Shown here piece by piece: positions 8,810 through 17,775 of a DNA stretch of 64,000 bases (positions are counted from its first letter, which is position 1; every line of letters begins with the position of its first letter). The notes beneath the pieces are model-generated. The model saw only the letters and a list, made by a program, of their open reading frames with translations. It was not told the DNA's origin and did no database searches. The position numbers and the translations under genes are program-made. This DNA is from an uncultured Victivallales bacterium (GTDB lineage Bacteria; Verrucomicrobiota; Lentisphaeria; Victivallales; UBA1829), in the NCBI GenBank assembly GCA_934644965.1, contig CAKUDG010000010.1:1-64000 (forward strand). Direction: 5' to 3'.

Positions 8810-9721
8810 ATGCCTTTGGACCTCTTGACCGGCGAAGAATTCTCCAGAAACGATCTGGAACAGCTCTTCGTCCTTGCCGCGGAACTCAAAGCTGGACGCG
8901 GATCCGAAAATTCACCAAAACCTTTGAAAAATAAAAGCATAGGGACGATTTTTGCAAAATCCTCCACCCGTACCCGCGTATCCTTTGAAGTGGGCATTCA
9001 TGAACTCGGAGGACAGTCCCTTTATCTGGATCAGTCGAAAACGCAGATGGGACGTGGAGAGACCGTCGCAGACACGGCAAGGGTCCTCAGCCGATACCTC
9101 CACGGAATCGTCATCCGCACCTATTCCCAGAAGGAAGTCGAGGATCTTGCCGAATATGCCGACATCCCCGTCATCAATGCGCTGACCGACGATTTCCATC
9201 CATGCCAGGCCTTCACCGACTACTTCACCATCCTGGAATACGCTAAAACCTTCGACGGTATCAAAATGGCCTATCTCGGAGACGGTTCGAGCAATATGGC
9301 CAATTCCCTCATGCAGACCGCCAAAGTCCTCGGAGTGCATTTTGAAATCGCAGCGCCAGAAGAGTTCCGCCCGAGAGCCGATCTCATGGCCCAGAATCTC
9401 GGCCCCGGTTCGGTTGTCTGGACCACGGACCCCATGGAAGCGCTCAAGGATGCCGATTTCATCTATACCGACGTCTGGGTCAGCATGGGTTTTGAAGAGG
9501 AATCCAAAAAACGCATGGAGACACTCTCACCCTATCAGCTGGATATGGCAAAGGTCAAAGCTGCCAAACCCAACGTGAAAGTCCTCCACTGCCTCCCCGC
9601 TCACAGAGGCGAGGAAATCACGGACGAAGTCATGGAGTCGGAACATTCCATCGTCTTCGACGAGGCTGAAAACCGTCTCCATGTCCAGAAAGCCATCCTC
9701 TGTACTCTGATCCCGTCCTGA
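8810..9721 (+). CDS. argF: Ornithine carbamoyltransferase
   Basis: Catalyses carbamoyl phosphate + ornithine to citrulline in the cytoplasm, using the product of the argD pathway. 303 residues, normal for the family. Carbamoyl-phosphate motif SSTRTR (51-56), HPCQAFTD (130-137) and the ornithine-binding HCLPAHRGEEITDEV near the C-terminus are all present. ATG 8810 is chosen because GGAG lies 9 nt upstream; the longer frame from 8702 overlaps argD and lacks family similarity. Second gene of the argD-argF operon, closed by the terminator at 9837. Confidence 0.95.
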   Translation: MPLDLLTGEEFSRNDLEQLFVLAAELKAGRGSENSPKPLKNKSIGTIFAKSSTRTRVSFEVGIHELGGQSLYLDQSKTQMGRGETVADTARVLSRYLHGIVIRTYSQKEVEDLAEYADIPVINALTDDFHPCQAFTDYFTILEYAKTFDGIKMAYLGDGSSNMANSLMQTAKVLGVHFEIAAPEEFRPRADLMAQNLGPGSVVWTTDPMEALKDADFIYTDVWVSMGFEEESKKRMETLSPYQLDMAKVKAAKPNVKVLHCLPAHRGEEITDEVMESEHSIVFDEAENRLHVQKAILCTLIPS

Positions 9722-9836
9722 GGGGAAAATACGACTCCTCCGCTTTTTTGAAAAGTGGCAGATGCTCTGTTCTTCCAGAAAAAACAATAAAACGTGGCGG
9801 AGTGCAATCAAGAGAGAGAATCTCTGTTCTTCTTCG

Positions 9837-9877
9837 TTCCCGACCCGGATTCTTTTTCCGGGCCGGGAATTTTTTTT
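9837..9877 (+). terminator. Intrinsic terminator of argDF
   Basis: Stem TTCCCG-A-CCCGG with CCGGG-C-CGGGAA (12 positions, one A/C mismatch), 9-nt loop, followed by eight T. It lies 115 bp past the argF stop. Confidence 0.85.
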
Positions 9878-10063
9878 GCCTCTCCCTCCCTTCCCTTCGC
9901 CGAAGCGTTTTGCGGAATCCATCATCATCATTAAAAAGAAGAAGAAAAAAGACAACCCCGGCTCAGAAGATTTCTGTTCCCGTTTTTTCTTCTTCCGCTT
10001 CCCCGTCAGAAGATGCACTGGAAAGAAAAGAGAGGGAAAAGGTAAAAAAGGAAAAGGGCACAG
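9878..10063. other. Convergent intergenic region
   Basis: Polypurine stretches (AAAAAGAAGAAGAAAAAAGA and similar) between the argF terminator and the end of the PHP gene; no gene seen. Confidence 0.5.
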
Positions 10064-11419
10064 TCATGACGCCATGGAAGGATGCCAGAACTTCCGTGAC
10101 AGCCTGTCCATCCGTTCATTGATTCTTTGCATTTCCCCGGGCTCGACGGGAACTTCTCCGGCAAGGATCTGCATCATGAGACGCCCTTCTTCCCTGCGGA
10201 TTCTGTCATGCTCCGGATAGAATTCGCGGAGGAGGAAAAGCGTGTATTTCACAAATCTCAGGAGTCCGATGCACCAGGGGAATTCTCCGGGAGTGCGGTC
10301 CATGGCGACCACGCGGCAGGAGCGGATCGCGGAAATGATCTCTTCCCTTGTATTGGAGGGAGCAAAGACGATGGAACAGTAATTGCCCATGTTGTCGCAG
10401 AGATGCGCATCGTTGTTTCCGAGAGCGGGCAGATAACGGCCGGAACGGATGCAGAGTTCCTGATGAAGAGCGGCGTTCAGATTGTTTGCCTCCCGAATCT
10501 GGGGGAGAGTACTTCCGCCGCCGAAAATTTCAATGGCGTCGAAACGGGAGTCCTTCACGATATAGTCCAGGACGGGTTTCGGAAGGAAGAAGCGGTCATT
10601 GGGCTTCCAGTGAGGATGATTGAAAACGGAGAGTCCGCCGGATTCACGGATTTTGTCGAAAAGGAAGGAGCTGGAAGCCATCAGACGTCTCAGATACCCG
10701 TCCTGACAGTCCGGAACCTTTTCATAATACGGTTTCAGGAGTTCCGGCAGTTCGTCCGCATGATCGAGCAGGTAGTCGGAGATTCCGAAGGATCCTCCGA
10801 AATTCAGGAAATGGAGATGATGCAGGTCATGCAGATGCACTTCCTCCCCGGAATAGGCGCGGAAAGTCCCGCCGCATTCCCGGGCGAAATCCACAGCCAG
10901 GAGAGAAGAGTCCCGCCGCCGGTGATCACTGACACTGATGAAATCCAGCCCGAGCGAGCAGTTGTGCGCGGCAATGTATTCCGGGGACGCCTTGTCACGG
11001 CTGCAGAGGGAATACACGCTGTGAAGATGCATGTCCCCGCGCAGAGGGCGCAGGGAATACAGCTCTTCCTTCAGGGAAAAAACATGCTGGACCGTCAGGA
11101 CACTGCCGTCTCCGGAGAGAATCCGGATGGAATGCTCCCCCTCCCCTCGGAAGAAAAGATCAAAGGACAAAATTCCCGTCTCAGGATCGTAATCCGCCGG
11201 AATGGATGAATAGGCGGGCCGATTCAGGGAATAGGCATTCATGGTGAGCCCGGGAAGAAGACCATCCTCAAGAAGCCCGTCCGCACCGACGTATTCCACG
11301 GTCAGACGTCCGGGAATTTTCCGGAAATCACTTTGTGAAAAAAGTCCGCGAATGAAAATGCGGGAACGGACATCCGCGGGCACCACCCTCGGAAACACTT
11401 CATATAAAGAGCAGAACAT
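10064..11419 (-). CDS. PHP-domain metal-dependent phosphoesterase-like protein
   Basis: 451 residues. An N-terminal beta-rich region (about 1-125) precedes a PHP domain with its metal-binding signatures: GDMHLHS (His131, His133), FISVSDHRR, GEEVH, FNHPHW and GNNDAH. PHP domains hydrolyse phosphoesters with two or three metal ions; the substrate here is unknown. No signal peptide is visible. ATG 11419 has only a weak AAGGTG far upstream, so the start is less certain. It stands alone, downstream of the GH16/acyltransferase pair on the same strand, after a gap of about 150 bp. Lentisphaerota and other glycan degraders often encode such proteins with an added beta domain near sugar genes. Confidence 0.8.
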   Translation of the reverse strand: MFCSLYEVFPRVVPADVRSRIFIRGLFSQSDFRKIPGRLTVEYVGADGLLEDGLLPGLTMNAYSLNRPAYSSIPADYDPETGILSFDLFFRGEGEHSIRILSGDGSVLTVQHVFSLKEELYSLRPLRGDMHLHSVYSLCSRDKASPEYIAAHNCSLGLDFISVSDHRRRDSSLLAVDFARECGGTFRAYSGEEVHLHDLHHLHFLNFGGSFGISDYLLDHADELPELLKPYYEKVPDCQDGYLRRLMASSSFLFDKIRESGGLSVFNHPHWKPNDRFFLPKPVLDYIVKDSRFDAIEIFGGGSTLPQIREANNLNAALHQELCIRSGRYLPALGNNDAHLCDNMGNYCSIVFAPSNTREEIISAIRSCRVVAMDRTPGEFPWCIGLLRFVKYTLFLLREFYPEHDRIRREEGRLMMQILAGEVPVEPGEMQRINERMDRLSRKFWHPSMAS

Positions 11420-11573
11420 GGCAGAATGCAGACACCTTTTTTTTCTTGTTGACCCTTTTTTTCAGCGGGAATCTTTTTTCTCCCCCCCGACGAGATCAGA
11501 GAGAAGAGAAAAAGAACAGTGGGGGAAAGACAAAAGCAACGGAAGGGGCCTCTGGATTCCCCGGCTGTGAAAG

Positions 11574-12425
11574 TCAATTCAAACGTTCATAGACGCGGAC
11601 ATAATCAATCCAGTATTTCAAGGGGAAGATGGAATCGTCGATTTCCCCGCCCCATGCGCCTCCGATGGCAAGATTGATAATCAGGAAGAAAGGCTTCCGG
11701 AAGGGGTTGTCCGGACCCGTTCCGGCCTCGTCAAGAAGGAAGCGGTGGTAATGGAGCCTGTCGTAATAGAAATCCATTTTCTCGCTGTCCCATTCGAGTG
11801 CATAGACATGAAAAGCGTCATAGGGTTTTTCCGCGAGGAAATTTCCGTTGCAGGAGGAGTAACCCTTTTCTTTGGAAACATCGGGATAATGCACGGTTCC
11901 GTGAATGCGGTCCGGATCCCACCCGACATTTTCCATGATGTCGATTTCCCCGCAGAGCGGCCATCCCAGATCCGACTTGTTTTCCCCGAGCATCCAGATG
12001 GCGGGCCAGGCCCCCTTCCCCGTGGGGATCTTTGCACGGACTTCAATACGCCCGTAACGCCAGGAAGCCAGCCCTTGCGTGGTGAGACTGCAGGAGGTAT
12101 AGGAAGCGAATTCAGATGCTTTGCGCCAGTCGTCCGATCCGGGCACATACGCAGGATTCCGGAACAACTCCTTCTGCCCCTCTATGAGAAGAGAACGGTT
12201 TTCAATGCGCACATTGGAAAAAGCCCCCTTCGTATAATACTGAGCCTCCTTGTTCCGGAGGAAGCCGACTTCGTAATTCCATTTTGCAGGATCGGGCATG
12301 GTTCCGTAATTGAATTCGTCCTGCCAGACCAGACGCCAGATGGCCTTGCGTTCGTCGTTCTGATTGATTCCGACGCTCGTTGAAATTGCACCGGACATCA
12401 AAGGAAAAAATTTCAACAGATTCAT
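11574..12425 (-). CDS. Glycoside hydrolase family 16 beta-glucanase-like enzyme
   Basis: 283-residue GH16 jelly-roll enzyme, the family of laminarinases, lichenases, agarases and carrageenases. The catalytic signature GEIDIMENVG (E-x-D-x-x-E) is intact, preceded by the WPAIWMLGEN strand and followed by WIDYVRVYE at the C-terminus. The N-terminus (MNLLKFFPLMSGAISTSVG) is a possible short signal peptide, which would fit an exported glucanase. ATG 12425 is chosen because GGAG lies 7 nt upstream and it overlaps the stop of the preceding gene as ATGA, indicating translational coupling with the acyltransferase-like gene. Exact polysaccharide substrate unknown. Confidence 0.88.
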   Translation of the reverse strand: MNLLKFFPLMSGAISTSVGINQNDERKAIWRLVWQDEFNYGTMPDPAKWNYEVGFLRNKEAQYYTKGAFSNVRIENRSLLIEGQKELFRNPAYVPGSDDWRKASEFASYTSCSLTTQGLASWRYGRIEVRAKIPTGKGAWPAIWMLGENKSDLGWPLCGEIDIMENVGWDPDRIHGTVHYPDVSKEKGYSSCNGNFLAEKPYDAFHVYALEWDSEKMDFYYDRLHYHRFLLDEAGTGPDNPFRKPFFLIINLAIGGAWGGEIDDSIFPLKYWIDYVRVYERLN

Positions 12426-13639
12426 TTTTCTTCTCCGGAATAATAAGGATGAGCGCCCCATGGCAGATCTTCGTTCAGCAAAAACAATTTTCCGGAACGG
12501 AAAGCTCCGCCGTTCCGGGCAAACGCGGCAAGACGTTTCTGCAGACCACTGACATGCGGAACCGAATCAATCCCGTGTTCCACAGCCTTCGCGCCGAACA
12601 CACGGCGGACGGCATCAGACGGTTCCGTCGAAGGAAGCATGTACCCTGCCCTCTGAAAGGCCAGCAGATTCGAATCCCGCCGCAGAAAACGGTGCAGCTG
12701 CGGATCCAGAAGCCACGAATGGCAGACAAAGGCCTTCGGCTTGAAAGACGGAATGCACCGTTCAAAAAATTCACGCATCCGCAAAACGGAATCCGCACAC
12801 AGCTCCGGCTTCAGCGGCCCCGTTGCCGGAATGTGAAGGTTGATGACCGGATCCCCGGAAACCAGCACGATTTCCCAGTTGTTCAAATCCACCACAATCG
12901 GCTCTGCCCCCACAATTCCTGTGGGGAACACCGGATGCGCGGTCACTTTCCCATAAGCTTCCACAAGACGTCTGCTCCGGAAAGCGATCGGATCCTTCCC
13001 CGCCGCGATCAAACCCGCGGAATTGAAGTCGTACTCCGCATCCAGAACGGCAATGACACGTTTCCCATCGGAACTCCGGAACACCAGGACATCATCAAAA
13101 AACGCGGCGCTGGAATTGCACTGGAGACGCCCGAACTGCAGTACAGCCCCGGTATGATGCACAATCAGCCACGGAACCGCCATGGCCCAGTGAAGACCAA
13201 AAGAACCGTAATTGGTTTCATAATCATCCGTCCAGACCTTGATGTCGGTCAAGCCGTCGTAATAGATGGAAAGCGGCCATTTCTCCGCCTTGAAGAATTT
13301 CTCTCCGTGACGGATTCCCGCAATAACAAGAGTCAGATAAAAGGCCGGCGCATCCTCCATGCCGAATCGTTCCAGGTGCGGATCGTTCTCAAGTGCCTGC
13401 TGCATCTTTTCGCTGTAGATGACATCGTAAAACACGCTCCAGAGAAACAGTTTTTCCGGGTTGGAACGGATTCCGGAAACGGTCCGCCCCAGTTCCGCAA
13501 GCTGTTTCTCACTGAACTCCGCCATCGGAGCCGCGTTGATGACATCATTGAGGCGGCGTTCGGTCAGGGCGAAATCGGAAAATCCACGGCGGTCCTCCAG
13601 CTCCTGTTTCCAGAAAAGAGAATCTGTCCACTCATCCAT
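12422..13639 (-). CDS. GNAT-like acyltransferase domain protein (NAT_N/GNAT_C type)
   Basis: 405 residues. The C-terminal half resembles the GNAT_C (formerly DUF5596) family: paired segments VVDLNNWEIVLVSGDPVINL, HIPATGPLKPELCADSVLRM, FVCHSWLLDPQL and SNLLAFQR. The N-terminal half (about 1-150) is helical, as in NAT_N. The acyl acceptor is not known for this family; members often lie next to glycoside hydrolases, as here. ATG 13639 has AAGGA at 9 nt; the TTG at 13645 is too close to the same site. The stop overlaps the GH16 start (ATGA), so the two products are made together. Family assignment is from memory of motif pattern and should be confirmed by profile search. Confidence 0.7.
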   Translation of the reverse strand: MDEWTDSLFWKQELEDRRGFSDFALTERRLNDVINAAPMAEFSEKQLAELGRTVSGIRSNPEKLFLWSVFYDVIYSEKMQQALENDPHLERFGMEDAPAFYLTLVIAGIRHGEKFFKAEKWPLSIYYDGLTDIKVWTDDYETNYGSFGLHWAMAVPWLIVHHTGAVLQFGRLQCNSSAAFFDDVLVFRSSDGKRVIAVLDAEYDFNSAGLIAAGKDPIAFRSRRLVEAYGKVTAHPVFPTGIVGAEPIVVDLNNWEIVLVSGDPVINLHIPATGPLKPELCADSVLRMREFFERCIPSFKPKAFVCHSWLLDPQLHRFLRRDSNLLAFQRAGYMLPSTEPSDAVRRVFGAKAVEHGIDSVPHVSGLQKRLAAFARNGGAFRSGKLFLLNEDLPWGAHPYYSGEEK

Positions 13640-13876
13640 CTTCAAATATCCTTCATTGCATCATTCAGCTGGTAAGATAGCACTCTCCCGGAAAGCATCA
13701 AGCCGCCGTATATTTTTTTTCCTGAATGATTCAGTTTTTTCCCTTCTGTTTCTAAGCTACGCCGCGGGGAAAGGGGCTTCCGTTTTTTTCCTCTCCGCTT
13801 CAAAGCTTCAGCAGGCGGAACTTTCTCCGTTCAGAAACTTGCGGGAGTTCGGAAAATCAAAGTGAAATATGGAAAA
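13640..13876. other. Intergenic leader of the acyltransferase/GH16 operon
   Basis: No gene seen. T- and purine-rich; should hold the promoter of the minus-strand operon, but no convincing -35/-10 pair was picked out. Confidence 0.4.
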
Positions 13877-13918
13877 GAAGACCTTTCTCCCTTTTTTTAA
13901 TGAAGGAGAAAGGTCTTC
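13877..13918 (-). terminator. Terminator of the small coiled-coil lipoprotein gene
   Basis: Perfect 14-bp stem GAAGACCTTTCTCC / GGAGAAAGGTCTTC with a 14-nt loop, followed on the minus strand by TTTTCC. It lies 58 bp past the lipoprotein stop. Confidence 0.8.
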
Positions 13919-13975
13919 AGAAAAGGACATTTTTCAAGCGCAATGGGGGAGAAAAGCGTGTTCCACGCCTTTTGC

Positions 13976-14338
13976 TTATTCCGCCGCTTTCAGCTGAGCT
14001 TCGACATACGCCTTCTGCTGTTCGGCGATTTTGGAAATGGATGTTGCGAGTTTGTCCGCACGTTCCTTCAGGTCCTTGACATCGGCCTTCAGAGGATCTT
14101 TTGCGATTTTTGCGGCAATTTCCTCCGCCAGTTTGTCCGCTTCGGCCTTTTTGGATTCGATGGCTTTTTTGCATGCTTCGATTTTTGCTTCGAGCTGGGC
14201 CTTGTTCAGTTTGGCGGCTTCCGCCTGGACTTCGGCAATCGGCTTGTTTTCATCGACTCCATCTCCGCATGCACAGAGGAAAGCGCCCGCCACGGCGCAG
14301 GAAGCGACGGCAAGCATGATTTTTTTCATTCTCATCAT
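13976..14338 (-). CDS. Small coiled-coil lipoprotein
   Basis: 120 residues. A lipoprotein signal peptide (basic MRMKK, hydrophobic stretch, GAFLCAC with the lipidated Cys about 23-25) is followed by one long, highly charged helix rich in Lys, Glu and Ala with heptad pattern to the end. It resembles small Lpp-like or periplasmic spacer lipoproteins in design, but no family was recognised. GGAG lies 7 nt before ATG 14338; an in-frame TTG and two more Met codons make the exact start uncertain by a few residues. Single-gene unit: promoter candidate at 14480 and a strong terminator at 13877, suggesting an abundant structural protein. Confidence 0.8.
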   Translation of the reverse strand: MMRMKKIMLAVASCAVAGAFLCACGDGVDENKPIAEVQAEAAKLNKAQLEAKIEACKKAIESKKAEADKLAEEIAAKIAKDPLKADVKDLKERADKLATSISKIAEQQKAYVEAQLKAAE

Positions 14339-14479
14339 CAAGAGTCTCCTTTTTTCTTCCTTCCTAATTCAAGTAATGATTTCTGCCGGAGCATCCTGGC
14401 TGGATCCGTCGGCACGGCCCCCATTTTCTTCAGGCGGACCCTGTCTCATCAGAGGATATGCCTGTGTTTGTTACTGGAT

Positions 14480-14507
14480 ATAATACTCCGTAAAAAGTAC
14501 AATGCAA
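14480..14507 (-). promoter_or_regulatory. Possible promoter of the coiled-coil lipoprotein gene
   Basis: On the minus strand: TTGCAT, 16-nt spacer, TATTAT. About 140 nt upstream of the start codon. No other structure was recognised in the 14339-14710 gap, which also holds the mrp leader. Confidence 0.4.
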
Positions 14508-14710
14508 CAAAAAAAGAAGGAATATTTGAAAAAGAAAGATCCGGTATTACATTAAATTTCATCCGCAGAAACATGCCGCTCTCCCCCGCATGAAAAGGAA
14601 GGGAAAGAGTTGCGGGCTTCATCACAGATGTCATAACGCATCCGGGGTCCGTTCCTCCTCGTTCCCGGAGACGGGTTTCATACAGGAAAAAAGACAAGGA
14701 AACTGTAAAA

Positions 14711-15559
14711 ATGAGTTCAAGCTGTTCTGGGCAGTGCTCTTCCGCCTGTGCGGGATCCTGCGAGGCGAAATATCCGGAGCCGTTGAAACGGATCAAACAT
14801 AAAATTCTGGTTCTTTCCGGCAAGGGAGGAGTCGGGAAAAGCACCGTGGCGGCTTCGCTTGCGGTGACACTGGCAAAGGAAGGGAAAAAAGTGGGGCTGC
14901 TGGATCTGGACTTCCACGGACCTTCGCAGCCGACACTCTTTCATCTTCAGGAAATCCGTCTGGGGGGAACGGAAAAAGGGATAGCACCGGCGGTGTCGCA
15001 GGGAGTCAAAATTGTTTCGCTCGGACTGCTGCTGGAAGACTCGGATGCGGCGGTTATCTGGCGCGGACCGGCAAAAATCGGCGTGCTCAACCAGCTCTTC
15101 GAGGAAATCGACTGGGGAGATGAGGATCTGGATTATCTGGTGCTTGATTTCCCGCCGGGAACGGGTGATGAAGCATTGTCCGCATGTCAGCTGATTCCCG
15201 GGGAAAAACAGGCCGTCATTGTCACGACACCGCAGGAACTTTCTCTTGCGGACTGCCGGAAATGCATCGGATTCTGCGATCAGGTCCATATTCCCGTGGG
15301 CGGGATCATTGAAAACATGAGCGGGTTCATCTGCCCCTCCTGTTCCGCAAAACACAATCTCTTCTCCTCCGGAGGAGGTCAGAAACTTTCGGACAAATAC
15401 GGAATCCCCCTGATTGCCCAGGTCCCCATGGATCCGCGCTTCCTGCAGAAATGCGACGAAGGGGATCTCTCCGGAGCGCTGGAACAGTCTCCCGCAGTTG
15501 CCGAAGAGCTTGTGAAGGCGGCAAAGGCTCTCTCGGAAAGAGCGGAAAAGGAGTCCTGA
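14711..15559 (+). CDS. Mrp/NBP35-family P-loop ATPase (iron-sulfur cluster carrier)
   Basis: 282 residues. Deviant Walker A GKGGVGKST (37-45), LDFHGPSQP (67-75), LDFPPGTGD (145-153), and the CPSC pair (Cys208, Cys211) that bridges an Fe-S cluster in the dimer. Mrp/ApbC/NBP35 proteins carry Fe-S clusters to apo-targets. Unusual N-terminus: four Cys at 5, 9, 13 and 17 with regular CX3C spacing, which could bind a second cluster. AAGGA precedes ATG 14711. The next gene on this strand begins 234 bp later. With NifU/NifS elsewhere in the window it fits the local Fe-S supply. Confidence 0.9.
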   Translation: MSSSCSGQCSSACAGSCEAKYPEPLKRIKHKILVLSGKGGVGKSTVAASLAVTLAKEGKKVGLLDLDFHGPSQPTLFHLQEIRLGGTEKGIAPAVSQGVKIVSLGLLLEDSDAAVIWRGPAKIGVLNQLFEEIDWGDEDLDYLVLDFPPGTGDEALSACQLIPGEKQAVIVTTPQELSLADCRKCIGFCDQVHIPVGGIIENMSGFICPSCSAKHNLFSSGGGQKLSDKYGIPLIAQVPMDPRFLQKCDEGDLSGALEQSPAVAEELVKAAKALSERAEKES

Positions 15560-15793
15560 ACAAAATCCGCGCAGAGAGAAGGAGAGAGAGAAAGTCTGTG
15601 TGCACGCCCGAGTGTGTCATGAGAAGAGACGGCGGCGGTGACTCGCGGCAAAGACTCATGCCTCCCCTCCCTTCTCTTTTCTTCCGAGAGGGGAAAAACA
15701 CGAGACGGGGTCCCGGACCCAGTGAGGGGGAAAAAACAAAAGAACGGATCCCGCTCCCAGCGGAAAGATAAGGAAAGGAGTCGATTCGGAGTC

Positions 15794-17302
15794 ATGAGGA
15801 AGCCACAAATCCAAATCCGCCATCATAACAACAGAAGACCCGGGCGTCCGTTTTTTTACACGGCAGCGCTTCTGCTGCTTGTTTTTTTCGTCACATCATG
15901 TGGGAAGAAGCCACAGGAATCTCCAGCTCCGTCCTCTGCCGTGGAAAAAGAGGGAGCCACCCCCTCCTCCCGGACGACAACAGACGGGGAACAGACTTCC
16001 GGTCCGGAATCGTCAGACACCGCGCTGGAAGACTCTGAAGAAGGTTCCTTCCGAGTCAGGATCAGGAACGAGGAAATCGCCAGGGACCGAGTCGAAGAAG
16101 AAGAGGAACTGAAGGTCAGGACGGATACGGACAATATTGTGGTCCGGGAACGCCGTCCGGATGACAGTCTTTCTGCAGAAACGTCAGGGAAGCAGTCCTC
16201 CGGCAGGAAAAAACAATGGATCAGGCAGACTCCTGTTCCTGAAAAGTCTCTTGCGTTTCGGATTCCGGTCCCTGAAGACCGAGAAATTCTCTGGAGTCCG
16301 GACTGGATACATCAGAATGCAGGCTTTGTCCGGATTCCGGACGTTCAGCTGAGTGCCGACAGAAGTCTTTTCGCCTTTGTGGAAACCACCGGCGCCGCCC
16401 GGGGGCCCTACGGATCCCGGATCGTGCTCATGAATGCGCATTCCTGGAGAATCGCCGGAATTCTGGAGATTCCAGGTAGAAAAATCAACGGGATCGCTTT
16501 TCTGCCGGAAACATTGACGCTTGCCGCTCTTTGTGAGAAACAACTGGAAAAAGAACAGACCTGCGGCATAGCTGTCATTGATCTTCTCAGCGGGAAGGAA
16601 AAGCAGTTCATCCCGCTCAAAGACGCAAAAGGACTCAAAATCTGTGCGGACGGCTCTGGGAAATATGTCTGTGTACTGTTTCCGGAAGCCAGGACGATGC
16701 TGATATTCAGGACATCTGATCTTTCCGCAACGCCGGAGAGATTGAAACTTCAGTCGGACTCGCCTTGTTCGGCGGTCTTTTCCGGAGACGGGGCCAAACT
16801 GGCGGTCGCGGGGAAAGACTGTCTCGAAATCTTCAAAACCGAACCTTTCACACCGCTGACATCGCAGAAGCTGCCGAAGGGATTCGTCCCCGGGAAGCTC
16901 TGCTTTCTGAGCGGCAACAACGCCCTTGTGCTTTTCGCGGACAGCGACCGTGCCGGAAGCTCGCAGGAATCACTTCTCTTTCACAACGGAGCCCTGAGCC
17001 GTTTTGCCCCGAACAGTTCCGGAACCGGAACCGTCGATGAAAAGAACAAACTCATTTACGCCGGCATCCGCCACGGCGGGAAAATTCAGATTTTTGAATT
17101 TCCCACTCTTCAGGAACGCGATTCGGATTCTCCGGAGCGGATTCATCCGAAAACGGTGGGGGATCCGAAATTTCTTTTTTATATTCCCTCCAATCATTCA
17201 ATTGCAGTTTTCGACGTTTCGGGAAACTTTTATCTTCTCTACCGTTACGGGAAGGAAAAACATTTCCGGAAAGACCTGCTTTTCCGGAACTCCCTGAAGT
17301 AA
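15794..17302 (+). CDS. Beta-propeller lipoprotein of unknown function
   Basis: 502 residues. Basic N-terminus, hydrophobic core and lipobox FFVTSC put the lipidated Cys at about 36. A disordered Ser/Glu/Thr-rich stretch (about 40-150) leads into a series of beta repeats (about 165-500) resembling a WD40/YVTN-type propeller: VQLSADRSLFAFVETTGA, GIAVIDLLSGKE, AVFSGDGAKLAVAGK. It should sit on the periplasmic face of a membrane and bind partners; no enzyme motif is seen. ATG 15794 starts the signal peptide; the longer frame from 15638 encodes no signal. Ribosome-binding sites here (AAGGAG at 13 nt, GGAG at 2 nt) are poorly spaced. No partner gene is adjacent. Confidence 0.75.
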   Translation: MRKPQIQIRHHNNRRPGRPFFYTAALLLLVFFVTSCGKKPQESPAPSSAVEKEGATPSSRTTTDGEQTSGPESSDTALEDSEEGSFRVRIRNEEIARDRVEEEEELKVRTDTDNIVVRERRPDDSLSAETSGKQSSGRKKQWIRQTPVPEKSLAFRIPVPEDREILWSPDWIHQNAGFVRIPDVQLSADRSLFAFVETTGAARGPYGSRIVLMNAHSWRIAGILEIPGRKINGIAFLPETLTLAALCEKQLEKEQTCGIAVIDLLSGKEKQFIPLKDAKGLKICADGSGKYVCVLFPEARTMLIFRTSDLSATPERLKLQSDSPCSAVFSGDGAKLAVAGKDCLEIFKTEPFTPLTSQKLPKGFVPGKLCFLSGNNALVLFADSDRAGSSQESLLFHNGALSRFAPNSSGTGTVDEKNKLIYAGIRHGGKIQIFEFPTLQERDSDSPERIHPKTVGDPKFLFYIPSNHSIAVFDVSGNFYLLYRYGKEKHFRKDLLFRNSLK

Positions 17303-17543
17303 AAGAATCTTTTATGCGCTCTCCGGATGGGGACGCTCAGAAACGGATAAAGCATTTTTCTCCATCGGGGGAACAGTCGGCAGCATCATGGGATCTGGAT
17401 CTGCTGTTCTGCTGCAAAGTGTTTTCTTCCCGCATAGGGTGTTCTTCTCCCAGGATCAGGGGTCAGCCCCCTCCCCTCCTCTTCTTCTCCTCACCAGGCC
17501 GTTTCCCGCGGCATTTGACTGCCCGGAGGAACAGTGCATTCAA

Positions 17544-17578
17544 ATGCCATTCCATGCCATGCCATTCCATGCCATTCC
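17544..17578. repeat. Short tandem repeat ATGCCATTCC
   Basis: Three full copies of the 10-mer ATGCCATTCC with one 5-bp partial copy after the first. Intergenic, between the propeller lipoprotein and the glycan region. The rest of the 17303-17775 gap shows only the hairpin at 17651. Confidence 0.8.
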
Positions 17579-17650
17579 AGACAACAAGACTGCCGAAGAG
17601 GGAAAACATGACTTGCGATTTTCATCCCGATCCTGTTTGCATTTGAAGGA

Positions 17651-17688
17651 ATGAAACAGTATTGTTACAGAGGGCTGTTTCATTTTTT
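17651..17688 (+). terminator. Intrinsic terminator
   Basis: Stem ATGAAACAG / CTGTTTCAT (9 bp), 15-nt loop, then six T. Plus-strand orientation; it ends transcription before the glycosyltransferase pair. Confidence 0.75.
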
Positions 17689-17775
17689 GAAATTTCCGGA
17701 ATGTCCTTCAGGTAAAATTCTGCTCTGAAAATTCATCCGGGGGAAGAAGAAGTTTGGATAGGGATCTTCAAATTC

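Noticed and set aside
12380..13675. 431-codon plus-strand open frame
   Set aside because: Antisense shadow of the GNAT_C-type gene.
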